A stretch of DNA of 64,000 bases from Oscillospiraceae bacterium (lineage in GTDB: Bacteria > Bacillota > Clostridia > Oscillospirales > Ruminococcaceae): positions 42,873-106,872 of the forward strand of contig JAETSQ010000004.1 of NCBI GenBank assembly GCA_021769525.1, in the 5' to 3' direction. The position numbers were made by a program, and so were the translations under genes. Below the pieces are notes generated by a model that was given only the letters and a program-made list of their open reading frames with translations, was not told where the DNA came from and ran no database searches. This document shows, piece by piece, positions 1 through 9,290 of the stretch. Every line of letters starts with the position of its first letter. The stretch's first letter is position 1.

Positions 1-2
1 GG

Positions 3-110
3 GACCTGAACACCCCCGACGAGGTGGAGGAGATCATCCGCACGGTGCCCCAGGTGGTGGAGCGCCTGCGGGCTATGTCCCCGGTTTGGGAGAAAATCAA
101 GGACGAATAA
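3..110 (+). CDS. nifS: Cysteine desulfurase C-terminal fragment (partial at window edge)
   Basis: Open frame ...DLNTPDEVEEIIRTVPQVVERLRAMSPVWEKIKDE* directly upstream of a NifU/IscU gene; C-terminus typical of NifS/IscS. Confidence 0.75.
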   Translation, partial: DLNTPDEVEEIIRTVPQVVERLRAMSPVWEKIKDE

Positions 111-137
111 AAAATCGGAAAGGACGCTGAAAATGCT

Positions 138-578
138 ATGATGTATTCGGAAAAGGTCCTGGACCACTTCACCAATCCCCGCAACGTGGGGGAGCTGCCG
201 GACGCCAACGGCGTGGGCGAGGTAGGCAACGCCAAGTGCGGCGATATTATGAAGATGTACCTGAAGATCGAGGGCGGGGTCATCACCGATGTCCGCTTTA
301 AGACCTTTGGCTGCGGGGCGGCCATCGCCACCAGCTCCATGGCCACCGAGATGGTCAAGGGCAAGACGGTGGAGGAGGCCCTTCAGCTTTCCAACAAGGC
401 GGTGATGGAGGCTCTGGACGGCCTGCCCCCGGTGAAGGTCCACTGCTCGGTGCTGGCGGAGCAGGCGGTGCGGGCCGCCCTCTCCGACTACTACACCCGT
501 CAGGGCATCGACCCGGAGCCCATCGTGGGGAAGATCCAGGAGGTGGACCACGACCACGAGGGCAGCTGCGGGATCTAA
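138..578 (+). CDS. nifU: Fe-S cluster assembly scaffold protein NifU/IscU N-terminal type
   Basis: MYSEKVLDHFTNPRNVGEL...GNAKCGDIMKMYLKI...FKTFGCGAAIATSSMATEM...VHCSVLAEQAV: conserved Cys residues of the IscU/NifU scaffold. Confidence 0.95.
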   Translation: MMYSEKVLDHFTNPRNVGELPDANGVGEVGNAKCGDIMKMYLKIEGGVITDVRFKTFGCGAAIATSSMATEMVKGKTVEEALQLSNKAVMEALDGLPPVKVHCSVLAEQAVRAALSDYYTRQGIDPEPIVGKIQEVDHDHEGSCGI

Positions 579-607
579 GGCTTCTTCTATCTCCCGGCAA
601 AACACAG

Positions 608-647
608 ACAGCGCCCCCGGCGGACTTTGAGCTGCCGGAGGCGCTGT
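608..647. terminator. Bidirectional terminator hairpin between convergent genes
   Basis: acagcgcccccggcgg...ctgccggaggcgctgt inverted repeat with T-rich flanks between convergent CDSs. Confidence 0.6.
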
Positions 648-677
648 TTACTGTGTCACGGAGATCACGCTGGCCTG

Positions 678-1493
678 TTATATCTGCTCCATCAGGTACT
701 TCATGTAGCTGGCGTAGTGGTAGAAGACGATACCCGGCTCCTGGAGCTCCTTGTTCCAGCGCTTCACCCACTCCAGGGTGATGAAACCGCTGTAGCCGGC
801 GGCCTTCAGGGTCTTTAAGGCGTCGAAGACCGGCACATCGCCGTAGCCCATCATCCGGTAGGCGATCTTGCCGTCCTGAAAGACCGAGTCCTTCACATGG
901 GTATTCTTCACATACTGCCCGATGTTGCGGAAGGTGAACTCCGGGCTCTCGTGGAAGAAGCGGTAGGGGTGGTGGATGTCCCACAGAACCCCGGCGGAAT
1001 CTGCGTCGGTATCCGCCATGAACTCCCGCATCACCCTGGAATCCGCCAGGGCGCCGTTGGTCTCCACCAGCAGACAGACCCCCCGGCTCTTGGCGTACCG
1101 GCAGAGCTCCAGATAGAGGTTCCGGGCCCCCTCCAGGTCCACCGGCTCCGGGCCGGGCTGGGGGGAGATCATCACCCGGACATAGGGGACCGAGAGGGCC
1201 TGGGCCATGTCCACGTAGTCCGTCACCTCCCGCTTCCCGGCGGTGGGGCTGTCCGGCATCCCCAGGGTGGCCCCGCTGGTGAGCTGGGTGAGGGCGATGC
1301 CCGCCTCGGAGAGCTGCCCCAGGGTGGCCGCCCGGTTCGCCTCGTCAAAGATGCGCACGCGGGGGGCGTACATCTCGTTTTCGATCCCCCGGATCTCGAT
1401 GCCGTCGATCCCCAGGTCCTTGGCCGCGGCGAAGATCTCCCGCCACGGCCAGTTGGGGCAGCCCAGGGTGGAAAAAGCCAGTTTCATAGTCAT
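678..1493 (-). CDS. Sugar phosphate isomerase/epimerase (xylose isomerase-like TIM barrel)
   Basis: MKLAFSTLGCPNWPWREIFAAAKDLGIDGIEIRGI...LWDIHHPYRF...HVKDS...GYSGFITLEWVKRW; start set at the internal Met of ORF 678..1523. Confidence 0.85.
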   Translation of the reverse strand: MTMKLAFSTLGCPNWPWREIFAAAKDLGIDGIEIRGIENEMYAPRVRIFDEANRAATLGQLSEAGIALTQLTSGATLGMPDSPTAGKREVTDYVDMAQALSVPYVRVMISPQPGPEPVDLEGARNLYLELCRYAKSRGVCLLVETNGALADSRVMREFMADTDADSAGVLWDIHHPYRFFHESPEFTFRNIGQYVKNTHVKDSVFQDGKIAYRMMGYGDVPVFDALKTLKAAGYSGFITLEWVKRWNKELQEPGIVFYHYASYMKYLMEQI

Positions 1494-1545
1494 CTCTCCC
1501 TCTTGTCTGTTCCCGGACCTCAAGCGGGGGCCGGGGCAGGATATA

Positions 1546-3159
1546 TCATTGCTCCTTGGGCGGCTCCGAGGAGGCGCTGCTTACCGTCTCCTCGGTCCGG
1601 ATGGTCAGCCGCACCTTGTACCCCGCCGTCACCTTGGAGCCGGGGGGGGTATCGCATATCACGGTCCCCACCGGGACGCCCAGGGTGGAGTCCTCACCGA
1701 TCTCCTCGTGCCAACTGATGCCCAGGCTGCTGAGCATATACTGGGCGGCGGAGAGGGTGCAGCCCTCCACACGGGGCATGATGACGAACTGCGGCCCCTG
1801 GCTGACGGTGAGGGTCACCTGGCCGTCCTCCGGATATTCCGCCTCCGGCGGCACCGACTGCCGCAGCACCACTCCCGCCGGAACGGTGTCGTCGTATTCC
1901 TCCTCCGTGGTGAAGGTGAGGCCCGGATAGGTCTCCAGGCGCTCCCGGAGCATGGGCCAGTACTGCCCGGTAAAGTCCTCCATCCGCACCACCGGCTCCG
2001 GCGGCTCTTCCTCCGGGACGCTGGAGGAGGGTTCCTCCGGCTGGGCGGAGAGCCACCCGGCCCCCAGCACCATATTGAGGATGAGGCTGGCCGCCAGCCC
2101 CAGCACCAGCAGGTGCTTTCCGTCCCCCAGGGGGAGCTTCCGCTGGGGCTCCTGGTCCGGGATGCGGACCGGGGGCTCCGGGCGGAAGACGGTGGTGTTG
2201 GAGCCGGTCTCCTCCAGGAGGGCCGCCGTGAAGAAATCGATGGAGGGGTGGCGGTCCTTCCGGTCCAGCTCCATGGCTTTGGCCACGGCGGCAGAGACAT
2301 ACTCCGGGATCTCCGGCTGGCGGGCCGAGAGGGGGACCAGGCCATCGGACCGGGCCCGCTGGGTGGCTGGCAGGGGGTCCTCCCCGGAGAGGGCGCGGTA
2401 CAGGATGGCCCCCAGGGCGTAGATGTCGCTCCATTCCCCCTGCCACTGGTTCTTGGCGTACTGCTCCGGGGCGCTGTAGCCGTCGTAGAGCTGGGGGGAA
2501 AGCCCCTTGCCCACGGTGCGCAGCTCCGGCAGGGCAAATCCGATGAGGCGCAGGGTCCCCTTGCGGTCCACCACGATGTTCTCCGGGGAGATGCCGTAGT
2601 GGATGATGCCCCGGTTGTGGAGGGTGGAGACCAGGGAGAGGAAGGGCATGAACAGCGCCTTGGCGCGGCCCCAGTCCAGGGGCCCCTGCTCCTCCAGGTA
2701 CTGCTCCAGGGTGGTGTAGGCGATGTAGGGGGAGACACAGACGGCGGTGTTGTTCACCGTCAGCAGCTCCCGCAGCTTTAAAAGGCCTTTATTGTCGATG
2801 CTGCCGACGTTCTTCCAACGCTCCTTGATGTCGGAAAGCAGCGTCTTATACTGGGCCTGATTTTCCCCGGCGGCGGCGATGGTCACCCCGTCCCCGCTGC
2901 GGTCCGCGTAGGCGCGGGGCATGAACTCCTCCAGGTACACCCGCCTGCCGCGGGTGAGGTCCAGGCCGATATATACGATGGTCAGGTCGTTTTGGGCGCG
3001 GGCCTCCCCCACCAGGTACTTCCCCTCCAGCACCGTGCCGGCGGGGAGGGTCCCCCTGGGGTTGCCGATGGAATTATCGTGAGAGCAGATGGAACAGACG
3101 TCCCCGTCCCCCTCCATGGGGGACAGGCATCCCATGCAGTAGCGTTTCCTTTTGTCCAT
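1546..3159 (-). CDS. Zinc-ribbon Ser/Thr protein kinase-like protein with TM segment and PASTA domains (probable pseudokinase)
   Basis: N-terminal CMGC..CSIC ribbon; kinase fold (HYGISPENIVVD; YSAPEQY...WSDIYALGAILYRALSG); TM LVLGLAASLILNMVLGAGW; two C-terminal PASTA-like repeats. Confidence 0.85.
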   Translation of the reverse strand: MDKRKRYCMGCLSPMEGDGDVCSICSHDNSIGNPRGTLPAGTVLEGKYLVGEARAQNDLTIVYIGLDLTRGRRVYLEEFMPRAYADRSGDGVTIAAAGENQAQYKTLLSDIKERWKNVGSIDNKGLLKLRELLTVNNTAVCVSPYIAYTTLEQYLEEQGPLDWGRAKALFMPFLSLVSTLHNRGIIHYGISPENIVVDRKGTLRLIGFALPELRTVGKGLSPQLYDGYSAPEQYAKNQWQGEWSDIYALGAILYRALSGEDPLPATQRARSDGLVPLSARQPEIPEYVSAAVAKAMELDRKDRHPSIDFFTAALLEETGSNTTVFRPEPPVRIPDQEPQRKLPLGDGKHLLVLGLAASLILNMVLGAGWLSAQPEEPSSSVPEEEPPEPVVRMEDFTGQYWPMLRERLETYPGLTFTTEEEYDDTVPAGVVLRQSVPPEAEYPEDGQVTLTVSQGPQFVIMPRVEGCTLSAAQYMLSSLGISWHEEIGEDSTLGVPVGTVICDTPPGSKVTAGYKVRLTIRTEETVSSASSEPPKEQ

Positions 3160-3185
3160 GCAGCCTCACTCCGTTATGAAGATAT

Positions 3186-4841
3186 TCAGGCGGTCTCTTC
3201 GCTTTCGTCCAGGTGCAGCTCCTCCACCGCCCACTCCCGCAGGCGGAACTTCTGGATCTTCCCGCTGGCGGTCATGGGGAAGGCATCCAGAAAGGCGATG
3301 TACTTCGGCACCTTGTGCCGGGCCATGTGGGAGCCTACCCGCTCCTTTACATCCTCCTCGGTGAGGGAGCAGCCCTCCTTGCGGACGATGCAGGCCATGA
3401 CCTCTTCGCCGTAGCGCTTGCTGGGGACACCGATGACCTGGACATCCTGGACCTCCGGGAGGGTGTAAAGGAATTCCTCGATCTCCTTGGGGTAGATGTT
3501 CTCCCCTCCCCGGATGATCATGTCCTTGATCCTGCCTGTAATCTTATAATAACCATTTTTGTCCACAGTTGCAAGGTCTCCGGAGTGTAACCACCCATCT
3601 TCGTCGATGACCTGCCGGGTCGCCTCCTCCATTTTGTAGTAGCCCTTCATGGTATTGTAGCCTCTGGAGCAGAATTCCCCCACCTCGCCGGGGCCCAGGG
3701 TGCGCCCCGTCTCCGGGTCCACGATCTTGGTCTCCACATGGGGCATGGAGCGGCCCACCGTGTTCACCCGCAGCTCCAGGCTGTCCTCGGTGGTGGTCAT
3801 GGTGGTGGCGGGGCTGGCCTCGGTCTGGCCGTAGGTGATGGTGATCTCCTTCATGTTCATCCGCTCCACCACCGCCTGCATCACCTTGACGGGGCAGGGG
3901 GACCCGGCCATGATGCCGGTGCGCAGGGAGGAGAAATCGTACTTGTCAAAATCCGGGTGGTCCAGCATGGCGATGTACATGGTGGGCACCCCGTGGAAGG
4001 CGGTGCACCTTTCCCGGCTGATGGCGTCCATCACCTTCACCGGGGAGTAGAGGTCCACCGGCACCATGGAGGTGGCGTGGGTGAGGCTGGCCATGGTGGC
4101 CAGCACCAGCCCGAAGCAGTGGAAGAAGGGCACCACCACGCAGAGCTTGTCGTTCTCGGTGAACTTCATGCAGTCCCCGATGCCCTTGCCGTTATTGAGG
4201 ATGTTGTAATGGCTGAGCATCACCCCCTTGGGGAAGCCGGTGGTGCCGGAGGTGTACTGCATATTGATGACCTCGTGGCAGTCGAGGCTCTCCCCGATCT
4301 CCCGCAGGGCCTCGTCGGGGATCTGCTCGCCGTCCTTTTCCAGCCGGGCCCAGGGGGTCATCCCCGCGGGGCAGTCCCCGCCCCCGGCGTAGACCACCTC
4401 GTCCAGGAAGGGGAGCATGGGGTTTAAATGCTCCCACTTCTTCCCCAGCCCCCGGCACAGCTGCCGGACGATCTCCACATAGCTGGTGCCCTTGTATTCA
4501 TCCATCATCACCAGGATCTTGGTATCCGACTGCTTCAGGAGATATTCCAGCTCGAATATCTTGTAGGCGGTGTTCACCGTCACCAGCACGGCGCCGATCT
4601 TGCAGGCGGCAAAGAGGGTGATGAGCCACTCCGGGATGTTGGTGGCCCAGATGGCGATCTTATCCCCCTTCTTCACCCCGTGGGCCAGAAAGCCCTTGGC
4701 AACGCGGTCGCACTCCTCATTAAACTCCTTCCAGGTGCGGCGGTAGGGGCGGTCGGTGTACTTGATGGCCTCCTTATCCGGGAAGGCCGCCGCCACCCGC
4801 TCCAGCTGCTGCCCAACGGTGTGGGTCATAAATTCTTCCAT
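3186..4841 (-). CDS. AMP-forming acyl-CoA synthetase (medium/long-chain fatty acid-CoA ligase type)
   Basis: MQYTSGTTGFPKGVMLSHYN (P-loop motif), GYYKMEEATRQVIDEDGWLHSGDLATVDKNGYYKITGRIKDMIIRGGENIYPKEIEEFL. Confidence 0.95.
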   Translation of the reverse strand: MEEFMTHTVGQQLERVAAAFPDKEAIKYTDRPYRRTWKEFNEECDRVAKGFLAHGVKKGDKIAIWATNIPEWLITLFAACKIGAVLVTVNTAYKIFELEYLLKQSDTKILVMMDEYKGTSYVEIVRQLCRGLGKKWEHLNPMLPFLDEVVYAGGGDCPAGMTPWARLEKDGEQIPDEALREIGESLDCHEVINMQYTSGTTGFPKGVMLSHYNILNNGKGIGDCMKFTENDKLCVVVPFFHCFGLVLATMASLTHATSMVPVDLYSPVKVMDAISRERCTAFHGVPTMYIAMLDHPDFDKYDFSSLRTGIMAGSPCPVKVMQAVVERMNMKEITITYGQTEASPATTMTTTEDSLELRVNTVGRSMPHVETKIVDPETGRTLGPGEVGEFCSRGYNTMKGYYKMEEATRQVIDEDGWLHSGDLATVDKNGYYKITGRIKDMIIRGGENIYPKEIEEFLYTLPEVQDVQVIGVPSKRYGEEVMACIVRKEGCSLTEEDVKERVGSHMARHKVPKYIAFLDAFPMTASGKIQKFRLREWAVEELHLDESEETA

Positions 4842-4869
4842 AGGATATAACCTCCTGTTCCCTCGCGCT

Positions 4870-5190
4870 TCGGACCGGACAAGCGGGCAAGAAAAAAGCC
4901 CCCGTCCCCTGCTCTTTGCAGAAGACGAAAGCCAGAATGCTCCCGCGGTACCACTTCTCTTGGCGGCAAAAGCCGCCCCCTTGTCCGGGTCCCATAACCC
5001 GTCCTCCCGCTAACGCCGGAGCTGCGTCCGAGTCTACTCCGGGGGGGAAAGCCCCGTTTGGGTCGGCCACTCAGGAGTCAGTTCACGGGGAGACAAGACT
5101 GCCGCTTTCCACCGGCCGCGGCTCTCTGGATGCCCGCCTTCTCCGCTACTATTCTCCGTCACAGTGTTTCACCGTTTTTTGATTGTTACA
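4870..5190 (-). promoter_or_regulatory. T-box leader upstream of the acyl-CoA synthetase gene
   Basis: Minus strand: AGTAG, CAGAGAGCCGCGGCCGGTGGAAAGCGGC, GTGAACTGACTCCTGAGTGGCC (specifier region), antiterminator AGAAGTGGTACCGCGGGAG, then an intrinsic terminator with T6. Confidence 0.92.
4892..4932 (-). terminator. T-box intrinsic terminator
   Basis: Minus strand GCTTTCGTCTTCTGC-AAAGA-GCAGGGGACGGGGGC-TTTTTT: 15 consecutive pairs including G-U, then T6. Confidence 0.85.
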
Positions 5191-5191
5191 T

Positions 5192-5220
5192 ATGATACCA
5201 GCCGGAGGGGGATTTGTCAA
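5192..5220 (-). promoter_or_regulatory. Sigma-A-like promoter for the T-box transcript
   Basis: TTGACA, 17 nt, TATCAT on the minus strand. Confidence 0.8.
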
Positions 5221-5432
5221 GGGGGAAAAAGACGGGGGAGCCCGCCGCTCCTGCATCTTTTCCGTCATTTCCCAGTTTCTGCCAGGTTTTTTTGAATAGT
5301 TTCCGTCGGCTTTGGTGCAGTTTTTTCCATTTTTTGCTGATAGGAATTTCTCCCCCTCCGGTGTTATAATGTAAAATTGCCGAACCTGTTACCGCATCAT
5401 CCTCTGCCCAAGATAAAAGGAGAGCCCCGCAA

Positions 5433-6374
5433 ATGTTTGACCATATCATCACCCTTTCCCTCAACCCGGCCATCGATGCCACCCTGTGGGTGGAGAACAT
5501 CCGGACCGGGGCGGATAACACCGTTCTCAGCGAGAAGTACGAATCCGCCGGCAAGGCTATGAACGTTTCCCGCGCCCTGCGCATCTACGGGGTGGAAAGC
5601 CTGGCCCTGGTGCTGGCCGGCGCCCACAACCGGGAGCGGTATGAGGAACCCCTGAAGCGGGAGGGCATCCGCTACACCATCCTGCCGGTGCCCGGCTACA
5701 CACGGGAAAACATCGCCGTTGTGGAGGAAGACCGCACCGTCACCCGCTTTTTGCGGGAGGGCTTCACCGTCCCCTACGAGGCCATCGAGGAGCTGCTGGA
5801 CCTCCTGGGGCGGGAGGTCCGGGAGCGGACGCTGGTGGTCATCTCCGGCACTTTGCCGGCGGGCATCAGCGACCAGACCCTTTTGGACATCTGCCTTGCC
5901 ATCCGGGAGCGGGGCGGGCTGGTGGCCCTGGATACCTCCGCCCGGTTCACCCTGGAGGAGATCGCCCGGTTCACCCCCTGGCTCATCAAGCCCAACCGCC
6001 GGGAGCTGGAGGAGCTGGCACGCCGGGAGCTGCCCGGCACGCCGGAGATCGTGGACTTCTGCCGGGAGCTCACCGGCCGGGGGGTCTGCCACTGCCTGGT
6101 GAGCATGGGGGACAGCGGCATCCTCTACACCGGGGCGGAAGGGACCTACCAGGTGATGGTCCCCAACGTCACCGTCGTTTCCGCCGTGGGCTCCGGGGAT
6201 TACTGCCTGGCGGGGTTCGTCCTGGGACAGGCCACCAAGAAGAGCCTCCTCCAGTCCCTCCGGACAGCGGCCTCCTTCGGGACGGCGGCCTGCCTCACCG
6301 AGGGCACCTCGCCCCCCACCCCTCTGGCTACGGCCAATATCCTGAACCAGGTGATCCTGGAGAAGCTGGACTGA
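5433..6374 (+). CDS. PfkB family hexose kinase (1-phosphofructokinase/tagatose-6-phosphate kinase type)
   Basis: ITLSLNPAIDATLWVENI...SAGKAMNVSRALRIYGV...LIKPNRRELEELA...VVSAVGSGDYCLAGFVLG. Confidence 0.9.
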   Translation: MFDHIITLSLNPAIDATLWVENIRTGADNTVLSEKYESAGKAMNVSRALRIYGVESLALVLAGAHNRERYEEPLKREGIRYTILPVPGYTRENIAVVEEDRTVTRFLREGFTVPYEAIEELLDLLGREVRERTLVVISGTLPAGISDQTLLDICLAIRERGGLVALDTSARFTLEEIARFTPWLIKPNRRELEELARRELPGTPEIVDFCRELTGRGVCHCLVSMGDSGILYTGAEGTYQVMVPNVTVVSAVGSGDYCLAGFVLGQATKKSLLQSLRTAASFGTAACLTEGTSPPTPLATANILNQVILEKLD

Positions 6375-6433
6375 GCTTCTCCCGTGGGTGTATGGGCCGC
6401 TGCTCCTGAAATAAGGTTTCCCGACAGCCCTTC

Positions 6434-6465
6434 CCCTCCCCCCGCCGGGGAGGGGTTTTTCTTTT
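6434..6465 (+). terminator. Rho-independent terminator
   Basis: cccctccccccgccggggagggg followed by tttttctttttt. Confidence 0.7.
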
Positions 6466-6559
6466 TTTGCGGAATTGTAACCATAGAAAAAATATGCTAT
6501 ACTATGTTAGATAAGCAGAAAGAACGTGTATGGGAAATTCGCCAAGGAGGTCTAAAGCC

Positions 6560-7729
6560 ATGCGGATCGCGCTGTTTACCGAAACCTATCTCCCCCATAT
6601 CAACGGGGTAGTCACCCATGTAAAGATCCTGCGGGACGGCCTGGTGCAGCTGGGCCACGAGGTGCTGGTGGTCACCGCCGACGCCGAGGCCCGGCATCAT
6701 TATGTGGAGGACGGCATCCTCCACTGCCCCGCCCACACCTCCAAGAAGTTCTACAACTACAGCCTCAGCCTCCCCATCAGCAATTCCCGGCTGCGCCTGG
6801 TGCGGGAGTTCGCCCCGGACATCATCCACATCCACAACGAATTCGGCATCGGGATGTCCGGCCTCCTCTGCGCCAAGATCCTCCGGGTGCCCCTGGTGTA
6901 CACCCTCCACACCATGTACGACGACTACATCTACTACATCGCCCCCAAGCCCTTTGTGAAGGCCGCCACCGACGTTTCCCACCACTACTTCAAGTTCATC
7001 GCCAAGCACTCCAACGCCCTCACCGGCCCCTCCCAGAAGTGCCAGGAATACTTCCGTCTCACCGGCCTCAAGAAGGATGTCAGTGTCATCCCCAACGCGG
7101 TGGAGGTGGACCAGTTCTCCCCCCACGAGGTCCCGGAGGAGAAAAAGCAGGAGCTGCGGGAGAAGTGTGGCATCCGGGAGGGCTCTATGGTGGCCTGCTT
7201 TGTGGGCCGGCTGGGCCGGGAAAAGAGCGTGGATGTGCTGCTGGACTACTGGAAGGCGGCGGTGACCCCGGAGGACAACATCCACCTGGTGGTCATCGGG
7301 GACGGGCCGGTGCGCCCGGAGCTGGAGCGGCAGGCCCAGGAGCTGGGCATCGGGGATATGGTCACCTTCACCGGCCGGGTGGAGCACGAGGACTTGCCCC
7401 CCTACTACGCCCTCTGCGACGTCTACATCACCGCCTCCCTTTCCGACACCAACTCCATCTCCATGCTGGAGGGGATGTGCTCCGGCCTGCCGGTCTTACA
7501 GCGCACCGACCCCCTCAACGCGGACCAGGTGCGGGACGGCAAAAACGGCTTCAACTTCAACACCCCCCAGGAGATGGTCCAGAAGCTGCGGCAGATCCAG
7601 GCCATGGACACCGAGGCCCTCCAGGGCTTCAAGGAATCGGTCATCGCCTCCATCCGGGAAAACGGCGCCCGCGAGCTGGCGGAGCGCACCCTGGCGGTTT
7701 ACGAGCGGGTGCGGAAAAAGAAAAAGTAA
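6560..7729 (+). CDS. Glycosyltransferase family 4
   Basis: MRIALFTETYLPHINGVVTHVKILRDGLVQLGHEV...GRLGREKSVDVLLDYW...ITASLSDTNSISMLEGMCSGLPV; AAGGAGG-like RBS upstream. Confidence 0.92.
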   Translation: MRIALFTETYLPHINGVVTHVKILRDGLVQLGHEVLVVTADAEARHHYVEDGILHCPAHTSKKFYNYSLSLPISNSRLRLVREFAPDIIHIHNEFGIGMSGLLCAKILRVPLVYTLHTMYDDYIYYIAPKPFVKAATDVSHHYFKFIAKHSNALTGPSQKCQEYFRLTGLKKDVSVIPNAVEVDQFSPHEVPEEKKQELREKCGIREGSMVACFVGRLGREKSVDVLLDYWKAAVTPEDNIHLVVIGDGPVRPELERQAQELGIGDMVTFTGRVEHEDLPPYYALCDVYITASLSDTNSISMLEGMCSGLPVLQRTDPLNADQVRDGKNGFNFNTPQEMVQKLRQIQAMDTEALQGFKESVIASIRENGARELAERTLAVYERVRKKKK

Positions 7730-7742
7730 AGGACGTGTCACC

Positions 7743-9134
7743 TTGGAACTTAAGAGTCACTACGATGTACTCATCATCGGCGGCGGCATCGGCGGACTGA
7801 TGGCCGCCCACCGCCTCACCGAAAACGATCCCTCCCTCCGGGTCTGCCTGGTGGAGCAGGGCAATCCCCTGGACCGCCGCAAATGTCCCATCGTGGCCGG
7901 ACAGAGCAGCCGGTGCGTCCGGTGCAGGAGCTGCGCCATCATGGAGGGGATCGGCGGCGCCGGGGCCTTTTCCGACGGCAAGTATGTCATCAGCACCGAA
8001 TACGGCGGCTGGCTCACCGACTTCCTCCCCAGGGAGGTGGTGCTGGACTACATCGAGCAGGCGGACCGCATCCTGGTCTCCCACGGGGCCACCACCGAGC
8101 GGTACACCCCCAATAACGACCTGAAAAAGCTCTGCCTCCAGTACGACCTGCATATGCAGCAGGCCCAGCTGAAGCACCTGGGGACGGACAGCAACTTCGA
8201 TACCATGGTGCGGCTGGTAAGCGGCCTGGAGCACCGCTGCCAGATCCTCACCGGCACCCGCGCCGCCGATGTGGACATCCGCACCCACCAGGTCACCCTG
8301 GAGGACCGGGAGGGGACCCACACCACCACCGCCGACCGGGTCATCTTCGCCGTGGGGCGGGCGGGGAGCAAGCTCTTTTCCGCCTGGTGCGCCAAAAACG
8401 GGGTGCCGCTGCAAAACAACCAGGTGGACATCGGGGTGCGGGTGGAGCTGCCCGCCATCATCTGGGAGGATTTTTCCCGCAAGATCTACGAGCCCAAGAT
8501 CGTCTACCGCTCCAAGGGGTACGGGGATACCACCCGGACCTTCTGCTTCAACGAGCGGGGGAGCGTGGTCACCGAGAACACCGACGGTGTCCTCACCGTC
8601 AACGGCCACAGCTACCGGGACCCCGCCCGGAAGACCCGGAACTCCAACTTCGCCCTCCTTTCCACCATGCGCTTCACCCAGCCCTTCCGGGACCCCATCG
8701 AGTACGCCCGCCACGTGGCCAGCCTCGCCAACCTCATCAGCGGCGGCAGCGTGCTGGTGCAGCGCCTGGGGGACCTGATGGCCGGACGGCGCACCGATGA
8801 AAAGCGGCTGGCCCAGTGCACCACCCGCCCCACCCTCTCCGCCGTCCCTGGGGACCTGAGCCTCTGTATGCCCAAGCGGCAGCTGGATAACATCGTGGAG
8901 ACCCTATACCAGCTGGACAAGGTCTGCCCCGGCACCGCCAACTACGATACCCTCCTGTACGGCATCGAGTGCAAGTACTATTCCGCCCGCCCCGCCTGCA
9001 CCGACTTCCAGCTGGAGGGGCACCCCGGCTTCTACGCCATCGGGGACGGGGCAGGGTTTACCCGCTCCCTCTCCCAGGCCTCCGCCAACGGGCTGTACGT
9101 GGCGGACCTCATCACCGGCCGGCGGAACCCATAA
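7743..9134 (+). CDS. NAD(P)/FAD-dependent oxidoreductase
   Basis: SHYDVLIIGGGIGGLMAAHRLTEN (GxGxxG Rossmann), VIFAVGRAGSKLF, C-terminal GFYAIGDGAGFTRSLSQASANGLYVADLI. Start codon TTG. Confidence 0.88.
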   Translation: MELKSHYDVLIIGGGIGGLMAAHRLTENDPSLRVCLVEQGNPLDRRKCPIVAGQSSRCVRCRSCAIMEGIGGAGAFSDGKYVISTEYGGWLTDFLPREVVLDYIEQADRILVSHGATTERYTPNNDLKKLCLQYDLHMQQAQLKHLGTDSNFDTMVRLVSGLEHRCQILTGTRAADVDIRTHQVTLEDREGTHTTTADRVIFAVGRAGSKLFSAWCAKNGVPLQNNQVDIGVRVELPAIIWEDFSRKIYEPKIVYRSKGYGDTTRTFCFNERGSVVTENTDGVLTVNGHSYRDPARKTRNSNFALLSTMRFTQPFRDPIEYARHVASLANLISGGSVLVQRLGDLMAGRRTDEKRLAQCTTRPTLSAVPGDLSLCMPKRQLDNIVETLYQLDKVCPGTANYDTLLYGIECKYYSARPACTDFQLEGHPGFYAIGDGAGFTRSLSQASANGLYVADLITGRRNP

Positions 9135-9144
9135 ACCGCCATCC

Positions 9145-9169
9145 CGCCCCCTTCACGGGGGCTTTTTGT
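9145..9169 (+). terminator. Rho-independent terminator
   Basis: gcccccttcacgggggctttttg. Confidence 0.75.
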
Positions 9170-9290
9170 TTGGCGTTTTTCCGCGCAAAAGCCGTCGAAG
9201 CATCTGGAAATCTGTCCGACCTTGTGGTATACTGTAAACTGGAATAATTTAGCGGTTCCGTTTATCTCGACACTAAGGAGTAGAGGCCCC

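Noticed and set aside
1243-2781. 512-aa plus-strand ORF
   Set aside because: Antisense to the pseudokinase gene.
4892-5220. ORFs 4916..5182 (+) and 4774..5070 (-) as small proteins
   Set aside because: Region is fully explained by the T-box leader.
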